This document shows positions 41,670 through 50,530 of a stretch of DNA of 64,000 bases, one piece after another (position 1 is the stretch's first letter; each line of letters opens with the position of its first letter). Made by a program: the position numbers and the translations under genes. Under the pieces are notes generated by a model that made no database searches, was not told the DNA's origin, and saw only the letters and a program-made list of their open reading frames with translations. This DNA comes from Microbacterium sp. Lineage in GTDB: Bacteria > Actinomycetota > Actinomycetes > Actinomycetales > Microbacteriaceae. The stretch spans positions 62,001 through 126,000 of the forward strand of contig PNMM01000001.1 of assembly GCA_013823625.1 (NCBI GenBank). Direction: 5' to 3'.

Positions 41670-42811
41670 CCGGCAGCCTCGGCGCGGCGGGCAGCGATGG
41701 CCGCGATGGGCTCTGCCCATCCGCGATTCTGCTCTTCGGCCGAGAGCGCCCGAGCGGCACGGTGCGCCGCCTCTTTCCACTGGGCGACCAACTCGGGCGT
41801 CATGCTCGCAATCGCGTCGCGCAGCGAATCGACCTCGAAGTCACGGGCCACGGCGCCGAGGCCATACTGCTCGAGAATGCTCACCATCTCGGGCGAGGGG
41901 CCAATGACAAGTCCGATTCGCGCCTGTACCGCTTCGAAGAACTTGTTGGGGAGCGCGTGGCGGTGGTTGAAGCTGAGGGGCGGCAGAAAATTGAGCGATA
42001 CGTCATAGCCAGCCACCAGCTCGACGAGTTGCGCATAGGGCACGGGGTCGATGAAACGCAGGCGCGGAATGGTCGCCCCGGCCGCCTTCAGCTCGGCGAC
42101 ATAGTCGGGCTCGTTGGGCATGACAATCAGGTCGAGCTCGACGCCAGGAGGGGCGTCGCGCATCAGCTCGATGAAGTTCTCAAGCCGACGCTGCCGCTGA
42201 CCGGCGGCGCTGTGAATCATGCGAATGGGTGAGTGCACGGGCTGCGGCTCGCGGTCGGCATAGGGCGCCGCGTTGGTGACGACACCGAACGGCACGCCAT
42301 AGTCCTTCTCGTAGGCACGGGCGATGCCGGGCGCCACGGTGGTCGCCGAGGCGACGCGGGGCAGGTAACGGCGGCAGATCCAGCGCAAGAAGGGCGCGAC
42401 GAACAGGCGCCAACCCAGCAGGTCTTCTTTCTCACGCGGAGCGAACTCGTGCAGATCAGCGTGCACCCCGAGGCGAGGCTCGAGAGACAGGGCTAGGGGG
42501 AGAGTCACGAGATCGTTGGCCAGCACGATGTCGAAACGCGACCCGGCGAGCAGGTGCCGCGCCGCCGCCACACCCTGGATGTTCTCGTAGGCGCGGGTGT
42601 ACTGGCGCGTGATCAGCGCGACGCGGTCGTCGACCCAGCCGCGAGCATCCGACGGAATCTCTAGGTGAGCGACGACCCCGTCGGGGGCCGGCCCCTGCCC
42701 GCACGTCGTGACCTCGTAGTCAGCGCTGAACAGTCGAACCTGCTTGAGCACGCGGGGGTCAGAGACGATGCGCGAGATAGAAATGATGAGCAGCCGGGGA
42801 CGCGTGGGCAT
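41666..42811 (-). CDS. GT4-like glycosyltransferase
   Basis: RPRLLIISISRIVSDPRVLKQVRLFSADYEVTTCGQGPAPDG ... LHEFAPRE ... VTNAAPY. Start revised to 42811. Confidence 0.82.
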   Translation of the reverse strand: MPTRPRLLIISISRIVSDPRVLKQVRLFSADYEVTTCGQGPAPDGVVAHLEIPSDARGWVDDRVALITRQYTRAYENIQGVAAARHLLAGSRFDIVLANDLVTLPLALSLEPRLGVHADLHEFAPREKEDLLGWRLFVAPFLRWICRRYLPRVASATTVAPGIARAYEKDYGVPFGVVTNAAPYADREPQPVHSPIRMIHSAAGQRQRRLENFIELMRDAPPGVELDLIVMPNEPDYVAELKAAGATIPRLRFIDPVPYAQLVELVAGYDVSLNFLPPLSFNHRHALPNKFFEAVQARIGLVIGPSPEMVSILEQYGLGAVARDFEVDSLRDAIASMTPELVAQWKEAAHRAARALSAEEQNRGWAEPIAAIAARRAEAAG

Positions 42812-42842
42812 GGCTCCATACTGGCATCGCAGGGCTGCGGGC

Positions 42843-44639
42843 TTAGTCGCCCCAGGTTCCGGTGAGGCCAGCGAGCTCTGCTTGTCGAGCAAACTCGGGG
42901 TTCGCCGCCACGAGTTCGTCGAAGGTGCCGTGCGCGGCGAGCACGCCCTCGCTCATGAAGAAGATCTGGTCGGAGTGCTGAATGGTCGCCAGTCGGTGCG
43001 CCACCGTGATGGTGGTGACCCGGCCGCGCAGGCTCGAGATCGCCTCGGTCACACTCGCCTCTGTTGCCGTGTCGAGTGCGCTCGTTGCTTCATCGAGTAC
43101 CAGCACGAGGGGTTGCGCATAGAGCGCACGGGCGATGCCGAGCCGTTGTCGTTGCCCGCCCGAGAGTGAGAGCCCGCGCTCGCCGATGCCGCCATCGATG
43201 CCACCGAAACGCGCCTCGATGGTCGCCAGAAGCTGGGCCTGTTCCAGTGCCGCGACGACTCGATCACGATCGACGTCGTCTGACCAGCTCAACGCCACGT
43301 TCTGAGCGACGGAGGCATCGAAGAGCGACACCTCTTGCGGAACATAGCCGACGCGCGCTCGCCACCACCGGGTCAGTTCGGGCAACGGCGTGCCGTCGAC
43401 CGCGATGATTCCCTGCTCGGGCTGGATGAGGCCCAGCAAGAGGTCGATGAGCGTCGACTTGCCCGAACCCGAGGCTCCGACGATCGCCGCCGTTGATCCG
43501 AACGGGATGCTGAGCGAGACGTCGTGCACCGCCCACTGCTGCGCGCCTGGGTAGCGAAAGCCGACGCGCTCGAGGGAGAGCATGCGTGGCGACTCGATCT
43601 CAGCGACGGCGGTCTCGTCGGCGACAGCCTCAACGCGAGTGGCGCGCGCGTCGAGAATGTCGGTGACCACCGTCTCGACGTAGGGCACGGCCGTCGTGAC
43701 CTGCGTGAGCACGTTCTGAAAACGCTGGATCGAGGGCACCAACCGAAACCCGGCGAGGGCGAAGAGCGAGATTGCCGTGACCGCAGCGGCGAGCCCACCG
43801 GTCAGATAGCTGGCCGCCCCGACGAGCACAAACCCTCCGATGAGAGCGGCTTCGAGCACAACGCGAGGCACATTGCCAAGAATCTGGATGTTCGCGCGCG
43901 CCCGAGCGGTGTGCACACGGTTCTCGCGCACGACCTCGGCGACCTCGTCGACTTTGTCGCGCAGCGTGATCTCTTTGAGCGCACCGACCATCTCGGTGAT
44001 CAGCCGCGACACGGTCATCGAGTAGCGCAGCCCAACGCTGCCGGCTTCGCTTGCTCGCCGTGAGATCCAGAAGTAGAGCACGACGGCGACGAGGCCCAGG
44101 TAGACCAACGAGATTGCGGCGACGAGCGGTTGGGTGACCGAGAGCACGATGAGCACGACCACGAAGGTCATGAGCTCTCCGGGCAGGGTCGCTATGGGCA
44201 GCACGAACCCCGAGATTGTGTTGGCGATGCCAATGTCGGCGATGCGGATGAGATCGGACGAATTGCGCGAAAGCCGGTCAACCCACGGCGCCTTGAGGTA
44301 GGCGTCGAGAAGCTGGTTGCCGATGAGCAGTTCGTAGCGGGCCATGCGCCGTGCGGCAATCCACACGAGCAGCAACGTGAGCGCGCCCTTAACGATGATG
44401 AGCGCACAGACGACGCCGAGCGCGATGAGCAGGCCGACACTGTCGACCTCTCCGATCAGCGGAAGGCGGGCTGGCGTTCCGGCGATGAGGGGCGTAATGA
44501 TGAGGGCGAGTAGCCCCAGGGCAGCGGCATCGAGAATCGACAATAGGCCGAGCTGGGTCGCATAGAGCGCCAAGAACCGCGAGGCGCTGGCCGGCATCAC
44601 CGCAAGCAGTCGGCGCAGAGTGCTGATCAGCGTTCTCAT
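42843..44639 (-). CDS. Fused ABC transporter (TM + ATPase), PglK/MsbA-type flippase
   Basis: Polytopic N-terminus; Walker A GASGSGKST, signature LSGGQRQRLGIARALYAQPLVLVLDEATSALD. Start revised to 44639. Confidence 0.9.
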   Translation of the reverse strand: MRTLISTLRRLLAVMPASASRFLALYATQLGLLSILDAAALGLLALIITPLIAGTPARLPLIGEVDSVGLLIALGVVCALIIVKGALTLLLVWIAARRMARYELLIGNQLLDAYLKAPWVDRLSRNSSDLIRIADIGIANTISGFVLPIATLPGELMTFVVVLIVLSVTQPLVAAISLVYLGLVAVVLYFWISRRASEAGSVGLRYSMTVSRLITEMVGALKEITLRDKVDEVAEVVRENRVHTARARANIQILGNVPRVVLEAALIGGFVLVGAASYLTGGLAAAVTAISLFALAGFRLVPSIQRFQNVLTQVTTAVPYVETVVTDILDARATRVEAVADETAVAEIESPRMLSLERVGFRYPGAQQWAVHDVSLSIPFGSTAAIVGASGSGKSTLIDLLLGLIQPEQGIIAVDGTPLPELTRWWRARVGYVPQEVSLFDASVAQNVALSWSDDVDRDRVVAALEQAQLLATIEARFGGIDGGIGERGLSLSGGQRQRLGIARALYAQPLVLVLDEATSALDTATEASVTEAISSLRGRVTTITVAHRLATIQHSDQIFFMSEGVLAAHGTFDELVAANPEFARQAELAGLTGTWGD

Positions 44640-44649
44640 CGCGTGCAGT

Positions 44650-45903
44650 CTACGCAGACGGATGCGGCTCGGCGCCGCGTGGCGATGTACCGGCGTAGAC
44701 CTCGTCTTGAGTGAGGCGCGAGCGAGCATCGGCATCGTAGGTGCCGTCAAGCACCGACGAGAGAATCGCGGTCATGAGGGGCCCGGCATTCTCGGCCGAT
44801 TGGTAGCGCCACGCCCACTCGGCACCGCGTGCGGCGAGCGGTTCGATGCGTTCGGGCGCATCCAACAACGCTTTGAGGTTGCTGTAGACCTGCCAGTGTT
44901 TGGTGACCATGATCGCGTCGTTGAGACCGGGCGGCAGATTGGTCTCGATGGTCGAGTCTGAACTCGAGAGCACGGCGCACTGCGCGGCCAGCAGTTCGAC
45001 CCCGAAGACCGTGATCGTGAAGCCATAGAACTGATTGAGCCCAATGTGGGTGCGGCGCAGTTGCGCGAGCAGCTCAGCATTGCTCACGCCGATGAGCTCG
45101 CAGTATTCGAAGTCGTACCCTTCGGCACGCAGCTGGGCGACGGCAGCCCGCACGAGCGGGGTTCCTTTGATGACGGGCGAGGTCGTCGCGTGTGTCACCA
45201 CGATCGTGCTGAGGTCATCGAACTTGCTGCGATCGGTCGTGAAGTGGTCTTTCGAGAGCATGAAGAACGTCGGCTCGCGATGGCAGGTGAGGTAGCCGGC
45301 CTGATCAGAGGGGTAGTCAAACATGACGTGCGCGTGCCGCATGGCGACCTCGGCGCGCACGCGCTGCACCCGTTCATGCGCGGGTGTCTCGTAGTGCGGA
45401 GAGATCACGCCAATGTAGGTCGAGATGTTCGGGATGCCCATCTCGCGTTCGAGCGCGTGCATGACGCTCGTCGACCGAATGTCAGAGCCCGTCCAATAGA
45501 GACCGACCTTCAGACCCTGTGCGCGCACGAAGCGGAGTTCGAACTCGCGCTCATCGGGGCTCAGCAGAAACCCTGTCGGCCCCACGTAGAGAATGCCGCG
45601 GGCGCGATTCATGAGGCGGCCGAGCAGCCACGGCCCCAGAAACAATCGTTTGATCGCCCGCACTCGAGGTGTGCCCCGCAGTGGCCCCACGTCGTAGTGC
45701 ACGTCGTAGGCCTGCTCGCGCAAGAACGAGACCGAATACGTGCCGGGCACGGCCGCGCGAATCTGCGCGAGGCACGAGGCCAACTCGTCGGGCCCGACGA
45801 CCCAGTCGATCGACTCTCGGTGATGGCGCCGAGTCGTGAGACGGTGCACGGCGTAGCTCAGCAGCAGCAGTAGCCGCTGGCCGATCGCCAGCATCCTCAC
45901 CAT
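44650..45903 (-). CDS. Putative glycosyltransferase (same family as 38278..39492)
   Basis: VGLYWTGSDIRSTSVMHALEREMGIPNISTYIGVISPHYETPAHERVQRVRAEVAMRHAHVMFDYPSDQAGYL ... IVVTHATTSPVIKGTPLVRAAVAQLRAEGYDFEYCELIGVSNAELLAQLRRTHIGLNQFYGF. Confidence 0.75.
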   Translation of the reverse strand: MVRMLAIGQRLLLLLSYAVHRLTTRRHHRESIDWVVGPDELASCLAQIRAAVPGTYSVSFLREQAYDVHYDVGPLRGTPRVRAIKRLFLGPWLLGRLMNRARGILYVGPTGFLLSPDEREFELRFVRAQGLKVGLYWTGSDIRSTSVMHALEREMGIPNISTYIGVISPHYETPAHERVQRVRAEVAMRHAHVMFDYPSDQAGYLTCHREPTFFMLSKDHFTTDRSKFDDLSTIVVTHATTSPVIKGTPLVRAAVAQLRAEGYDFEYCELIGVSNAELLAQLRRTHIGLNQFYGFTITVFGVELLAAQCAVLSSSDSTIETNLPPGLNDAIMVTKHWQVYSNLKALLDAPERIEPLAARGAEWAWRYQSAENAGPLMTAILSSVLDGTYDADARSRLTQDEVYAGTSPRGAEPHPSA

Positions 45904-45935
45904 GGTCCTCAGTCTAGCGAGCGACCTCTGTTGCC

Positions 45936-45941
45936 TAAGAT
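45936..45941 (+). promoter_or_regulatory. Putative -10 box (TAAGAT), 6 nt before GTG of the HisH-like gene
   Basis: TAAGAT-GAGCGA-GTG in the 44-nt divergent intergenic region. Confidence 0.4.
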
Positions 45942-45947
45942 GAGCGA

Positions 45948-46565
45948 GTGACTGTGGCAATCGTTCAAACGGGGTTGGGCACGACCGCGTCGATGCTCAA
46001 CATGTTTCGCCACATCGGGGTCGAGGCAGAGGTCACGCCCGACCCTTCTCAGCTCGATCGGTTCACGCACGTCGTGCTTCCCGGGGTCGGGCACTATTCC
46101 GAGGGTTCTCGGCTTCTGTCTGACGGCGGGTGGAGAGGTCCGATCGCCGCGTTCGCCGCTTCGGGGCGACCGTTGCTCGGGGTGTGTCTCGGCATGCAGC
46201 TCTTGGGTGAGGGCAGTGACGAAGGCGCGGGCGAAGGGTTGGGGCTGTTGCCCTTTCGGATGACGCTCATCCCGAGTGCACCGGGTGTGCCGGTACCGCA
46301 CATGGGGTGGAACACCCTCACGCCCGTGGCACACGCTGATCAACGCCCGGCCGGGGTAATCGACGCCGAGAGTGATTCGCGCTACTACTTTGTGCACTCC
46401 TACGCCGCTCCCGCCGATTCGACTGTTGCCGTGGCGACAACGTCGTATGGTTCCGACTTCGCGAGCGCGGTTGGTCGCGACAACATCGTCGGTGCGCAGT
46501 TTCATCCAGAGAAGAGTCACCGTTTCGGAATGGCGCTATTGCGCCGATTCGCGGAGGCAACCTAA
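45948..46565 (+). CDS. HisH-like glutamine amidotransferase of acetamidino-sugar synthesis
   Basis: IVQTGLGTTASMLNMFRHIGVEAEVTPDP ... VLPGVGHYSEG ... LLGVCLGMQLLGEGSDEG ... VGAQFHPEKSH (Cys-His-Glu triad). Confidence 0.9.
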   Translation: MTVAIVQTGLGTTASMLNMFRHIGVEAEVTPDPSQLDRFTHVVLPGVGHYSEGSRLLSDGGWRGPIAAFAASGRPLLGVCLGMQLLGEGSDEGAGEGLGLLPFRMTLIPSAPGVPVPHMGWNTLTPVAHADQRPAGVIDAESDSRYYFVHSYAAPADSTVAVATTSYGSDFASAVGRDNIVGAQFHPEKSHRFGMALLRRFAEAT

Positions 46566-47341
46566 TGGTCTTTCCTCGACTCATTCCGCTCTTGCTCGTG
46601 CACGGCGGGCGGCTCGAAAAGTCGCGTCGCTTTGGCGATTGGCGATACGTGGGCGATGTTCTCAACGCCATCAAGATCTTCAATGAGAAAGACGTCGACG
46701 AACTCATTGTTCTCGATGTTGACGCCGCGCGAACGGGGCGAGGCCCTGACTTCGCGCTCCTCGAACAACTCGCGGGTGAGTGCTTCATGCCCCTTGCCTA
46801 TGGGGGTGGTGTCGAGTCTGCTGACACGGCTCGACGCATCATGCGGCTCGGAATCGAAAAGGTCGTCATCAACGGGGCAGCGATGCGCAGGCCCTCGCTC
46901 ATCACGGAGGTTTCTGACGTTCTCGGAGCATCGAGCACGGTGGTATCGATCGATGCGACGATGACCCGACGTGGTGCCGTGCGATTCGATCACCGCACCG
47001 GCGCGGCGGTCAAGAAAGAGAGCATCGCCGACCGCATTGACGAGGTGGTCGCTGCCGGCGCAGGTGAGCTGGTCATCCAAAGCCGCGATCGTGACGGAAC
47101 CCTCGACGGCCCCGACCTGGCGCTGATTCGCGAGGTAACGAGCTCTGTATCTGTGCCGGTCGTTTACGGAGGAGGCATCTCGTCGCTCGCGGATTGCGAG
47201 GCGGTGTGGAGTGCCGGGGTGAGCGGTGTGGCGGCCGGGTCGTGGTTCGTGTTTCGCGGCCCCCACCGAGCCGTGGTCATTACGTATCCCCGCTATGACT
47301 TGATCACCGACGCGTTCGAACGGGTCGCTGCAGCACGCTGA
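46565..47341 (+). CDS. HisF-like cyclase of acetamidino-sugar synthesis
   Basis: RLIPLLLVHGGRLEKSRRFGDWRYVGDVLNAIKIFNEKDVDELIVLDVDAAR ... LAYGGGVESADTARRIMRLGIEKVVIN ... VPVVYGGGISSLADCE. TAATG overlap with the HisH-like gene. Confidence 0.9.
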   Translation: MVFPRLIPLLLVHGGRLEKSRRFGDWRYVGDVLNAIKIFNEKDVDELIVLDVDAARTGRGPDFALLEQLAGECFMPLAYGGGVESADTARRIMRLGIEKVVINGAAMRRPSLITEVSDVLGASSTVVSIDATMTRRGAVRFDHRTGAAVKKESIADRIDEVVAAGAGELVIQSRDRDGTLDGPDLALIREVTSSVSVPVVYGGGISSLADCEAVWSAGVSGVAAGSWFVFRGPHRAVVITYPRYDLITDAFERVAAAR

Positions 47342-47391
47342 CTCGCCCGCGGCACTCGATACACTCGGCAGGTCAACTGAGGAGGGCATGA

Positions 47392-48567
47392 GTGACCGAG
47401 TACCGAGTCTGCAGTGTGTGCATCATGGATACTTCGGCACCAGGAATTCAGTTCGACGACAACGGTCAGTGCAACTTCTGCCGAGCCTTCGAGGCCGTCT
47501 TGGCCAACGACTCGCTCATCGTCGACCCCCTCGTTCGCGAAAGTCGCTTGGCCGGGCTGGTTGCCGCGGTCAAGAAGAACGGCGCCGGTAAGCGCTACGA
47601 CTGCATCGTGGGAGTGAGCGGCGGGGTCGACAGCTCGTGGGCACTCGTTCAAGCCGTGCGGCTTGGCCTTCGGCCGCTTGCTGTTCACATGGATAACGGG
47701 TGGAACACCGAGCTCGCTGCCAACAACATCGCCAATCTCATTGAGACCCTCGACGTCGATCTCTACACCTATGTCATTGACTGGGCCGAGTACCGCGAAC
47801 TGATGCAGGCGTTTTTCGACGCCGATGTCATCGACGTCGAGCTGCTCTATGACAACGCGATGCTCGCCGTCTGTTACCAGCAGGCTGACGCGTACCGCCT
47901 GAAGTACATCCTCTCGGGCTACAACCTCAGCACCGAGGGCCTGCGCATGCCGTTGGAGTGGTCGTGGCGCGACAAGCTCGACGCGACGAACATCCGCTCC
48001 ATCGCGAAGGCGTACGGAGTGCGCATCAAGTCGTTTCCGCTGTTCTCGAACGCGCGCTTCTTGCGTCACCGGCACATCACGGGCACGCGCTGGGTGCCGT
48101 TTCTCGACTATCTCGACTACCGCAAAGACGAAGCTCTCGACACCCTGGTTGCCGAGTATGGCTACAAGCCGTACCCCTACAAGCACTATGAGAGCGTCTT
48201 CACGCGCTTCTACCAGGGCCACATCTTGCCGGAGAAGTTTGGCGTCGATAAGCGGCGTGCTCACTTGTCATCGCTCATCATCACGGGCCAGCTGTCGCGG
48301 GCGGATGCCCTCGCTGCGGTTGAGCGCATCCCCTACCCGACTGACGACGACCTCGAAAAAGACAAGGCGTATGTCGTCAAGAAGATGAACTGGCAGCCGG
48401 GTGACCTCGAGGCGTACCTTGCTCGACCAGAACGCGGTCACGATGAGTGGGCGACCGACCCCGTGAAGCGCTATGTCTGGCCCGTGCTTGCCCGCGCAGG
48501 AGCCTGGCGTGATCGCGTGCGAGCATCTCGACGTGCCCAACGAGCTGCGCGCTCGTCGAACGGCTGA
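47392..48567 (+). CDS. N-acetyl sugar amidotransferase, WbpG/PseA-like
   Basis: YRVCSVCIMDTSAPGIQFDDNGQCNFCRAFE (Cys pairs), YDCIVGVSGGVDSSWALVQAVRLGLRPLAVHMDNGWNTELAANNIANLI (PP-loop). GTG 47392. Confidence 0.93.
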   Translation: MTEYRVCSVCIMDTSAPGIQFDDNGQCNFCRAFEAVLANDSLIVDPLVRESRLAGLVAAVKKNGAGKRYDCIVGVSGGVDSSWALVQAVRLGLRPLAVHMDNGWNTELAANNIANLIETLDVDLYTYVIDWAEYRELMQAFFDADVIDVELLYDNAMLAVCYQQADAYRLKYILSGYNLSTEGLRMPLEWSWRDKLDATNIRSIAKAYGVRIKSFPLFSNARFLRHRHITGTRWVPFLDYLDYRKDEALDTLVAEYGYKPYPYKHYESVFTRFYQGHILPEKFGVDKRRAHLSSLIITGQLSRADALAAVERIPYPTDDDLEKDKAYVVKKMNWQPGDLEAYLARPERGHDEWATDPVKRYVWPVLARAGAWRDRVRASRRAQRAARSSNG

Positions 48568-48679
48568 GTGTTCGGTCGTCGTACAGCTGGCCGCCGTCTG
48601 TTAACCCCATCTCGTGATCCCCGACGTATCCTGGTTGTGGGGTACGCGCATGATGTCGCGTTAATTGGGGGTAATCCGC

Positions 48680-50530
48680 GTGAAGACAAGAATGGCGCTT
48701 CGGCGCCCGACTCGTATGGTCGTGGCGACCCTGACTCTTGCCGTGCTGGTCTCAACGGCGGCCGTCACGAGCGCGGCGTCGGCCGAAGTCTCGCCGAGCC
48801 CCGTTGATGACCGCCCGCCCTCGACCAGCACCGCGCCCCTCGACCCGGCGGTAGTTGAACAAGGCGGGTTTGCGCCAGCAGCGGTTGCCGCCAACTTCTC
48901 GGCGGGCTACCTCATTAACGATCACGTCATGTTCAACGGCTCGGCCATGTCTGAAAGCCAGATTCAGTCGTTCCTCGACGCGCGCATCGGCACGTGCACC
49001 AACGGCAAGTGCCTCAACGTTCTCTCGGTGCCCACGACATCGAAGGTTGCTGACCCCATGTGTGACGCCTACACCGGCGCAGCATCCGAGTCGATTGCAC
49101 GCATCATCTACAAGGTGCAGGTTGCCTGCGGCGTGAGTGCCAAGGTCATTCTGGTCACGCTGCAAAAAGAGCAAGGCTTGGTGACGAGAACCGCTCCGTC
49201 TGACTCGACGCTGAACAAGGCGATGGGCTATGCCTGCCCCGACACAGCACCGTGTGACCCTGGGTTTGCCGGCGTGGCCGACCAAATCTATTGGGGCGCG
49301 CGGGCGTTCGATCGGTACACGATGCCGCCCGGCACGGGGCCGGGCACGCCGTTCTTCACGAACTTCAACTGGTTTCCGGTCGGCGTACCGATGCAAATTC
49401 GGTACCACCCGAATGTCGCGTGCGGCACGCAAACCGTGACGATTCGCAATAAGGCCACGGCCTCGCTCTACTACTACACGCCCTATACGCCCAACGCCTC
49501 GGCGCTCGCCAATCTGTATGGCACCGGCGACTCGTGTGGCTCGTATGGCAATCGCAACTTCTGGCGACTCTTCACTGACTGGTTCGGCAGCCCGACGACC
49601 GTGAGCATCCCGACCGCGGTTCAAACGCGGGTTGCCGGGGTCGACCGGTTCGACACCTCGGTGCAGCTCTCGGCAGCGGCGTATCCGGCGGGAGCGAGCA
49701 CGGTGTACATCGCTGTCGGCACGCAGTTTGCTGACGGGCTCGCCGCCGCCCCCGCGGCAGCGCGGGTCGGAGCGCCCTTGCTGCTGGTGCGCTCGGGATC
49801 AGTTCCTCCCGCTGTTCTTGCTGAGGTGCGCCGCCTCAACCCGTCGTCGATCGTGATCGTCGGAGGCACGTCGGCGGTCAGCGATTCCGTGGCTTCCGCG
49901 CTTGCCAGTGCGATGCCGTTGGCCACGATCGAACGATTCGCCGGAGAAGACCGCTTCGCCACTGCCCGGCAGATCGCCGAGCGAGGCTTTCCGACGGGTG
50001 CCCCGATCGTCTTCCTTGCTAGCGGAGCGAACTTTCCCGATGCGCTGTCGGCGAGTGCCGCGGCCGGGCACCTGGGTGGCCCGGTGTTGCTCGTGAACGG
50101 CTCGGCGTCTGAGCTTGATCAAGAGTCACGCGCACTCATTGAGAGTCTCGGTGCGACCACGGTCGTGATTGCCGGCGGCACAGGGGTCATCAGCTCTGCG
50201 ATCGAATCGAGCGTCAGTACGATTCCGGGAGTCACGAGCGTGGTTCGCCGCGGCGGCGCTAACCGCTTTGAAACGTCGTCGCTGCTCAATCAGTATGCGT
50301 TCGCTGATGGCGAGGCGGGCTTCATCGCGTCGGGCTTCGACTTCCCTGACGCATTGAGCGCTGCTGCCATCGCAGGAGCCCAGGGTGCGCCACTCGCTCT
50401 GTCGAACGGTGTGTGCACCTGGGTCAACTCTCTTGACCAATTCATCGCGTTCGAAGTCAGCACGGTGACTCTCGTCGGAGGCACCGGAGTTCTCGGTCCG
50501 AGCGTGGGGCTCTACGAGACATGCGGCTAA
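48680..50530 (+). CDS. Secreted CWB2 protein with N-terminal lysozyme/transglycosylase-like region
   Basis: Signal peptide; SAGYLINDHVMFNGSAMSESQIQSFLDARIGTC ... SESIARIIYKVQVACGVSAKVILVTLQKEQGLVT; C-terminal CWB2 units TRVAGVDRFDTSVQLS, IERFAGEDRFATARQIAE, VVRRGGANRFETSSLLNQ. GTG 48680. Confidence 0.85.
   Translation: MKTRMALRRPTRMVVATLTLAVLVSTAAVTSAASAEVSPSPVDDRPPSTSTAPLDPAVVEQGGFAPAAVAANFSAGYLINDHVMFNGSAMSESQIQSFLDARIGTCTNGKCLNVLSVPTTSKVADPMCDAYTGAASESIARIIYKVQVACGVSAKVILVTLQKEQGLVTRTAPSDSTLNKAMGYACPDTAPCDPGFAGVADQIYWGARAFDRYTMPPGTGPGTPFFTNFNWFPVGVPMQIRYHPNVACGTQTVTIRNKATASLYYYTPYTPNASALANLYGTGDSCGSYGNRNFWRLFTDWFGSPTTVSIPTAVQTRVAGVDRFDTSVQLSAAAYPAGASTVYIAVGTQFADGLAAAPAAARVGAPLLLVRSGSVPPAVLAEVRRLNPSSIVIVGGTSAVSDSVASALASAMPLATIERFAGEDRFATARQIAERGFPTGAPIVFLASGANFPDALSASAAAGHLGGPVLLVNGSASELDQESRALIESLGATTVVIAGGTGVISSAIESSVSTIPGVTSVVRRGGANRFETSSLLNQYAFADGEAGFIASGFDFPDALSAAAIAGAQGAPLALSNGVCTWVNSLDQFIAFEVSTVTLVGGTGVLGPSVGLYETCG

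Noticed and set aside
45948-47341. Histidine biosynthesis hisH/hisF
   Set aside because: Directly followed by a WbpG/PseA-like amidotransferase and lacking other his genes; better read as the acetamidino-sugar trio.
48568-48679. Riboswitch or strong sigma-type promoter upstream of the second CWB2 gene
   Set aside because: TTGTGG and TTAATT elements are not at convincing spacing, and the ACCCCA/TGGGGT pairing has a 28-nt loop. Not supportable by eye.
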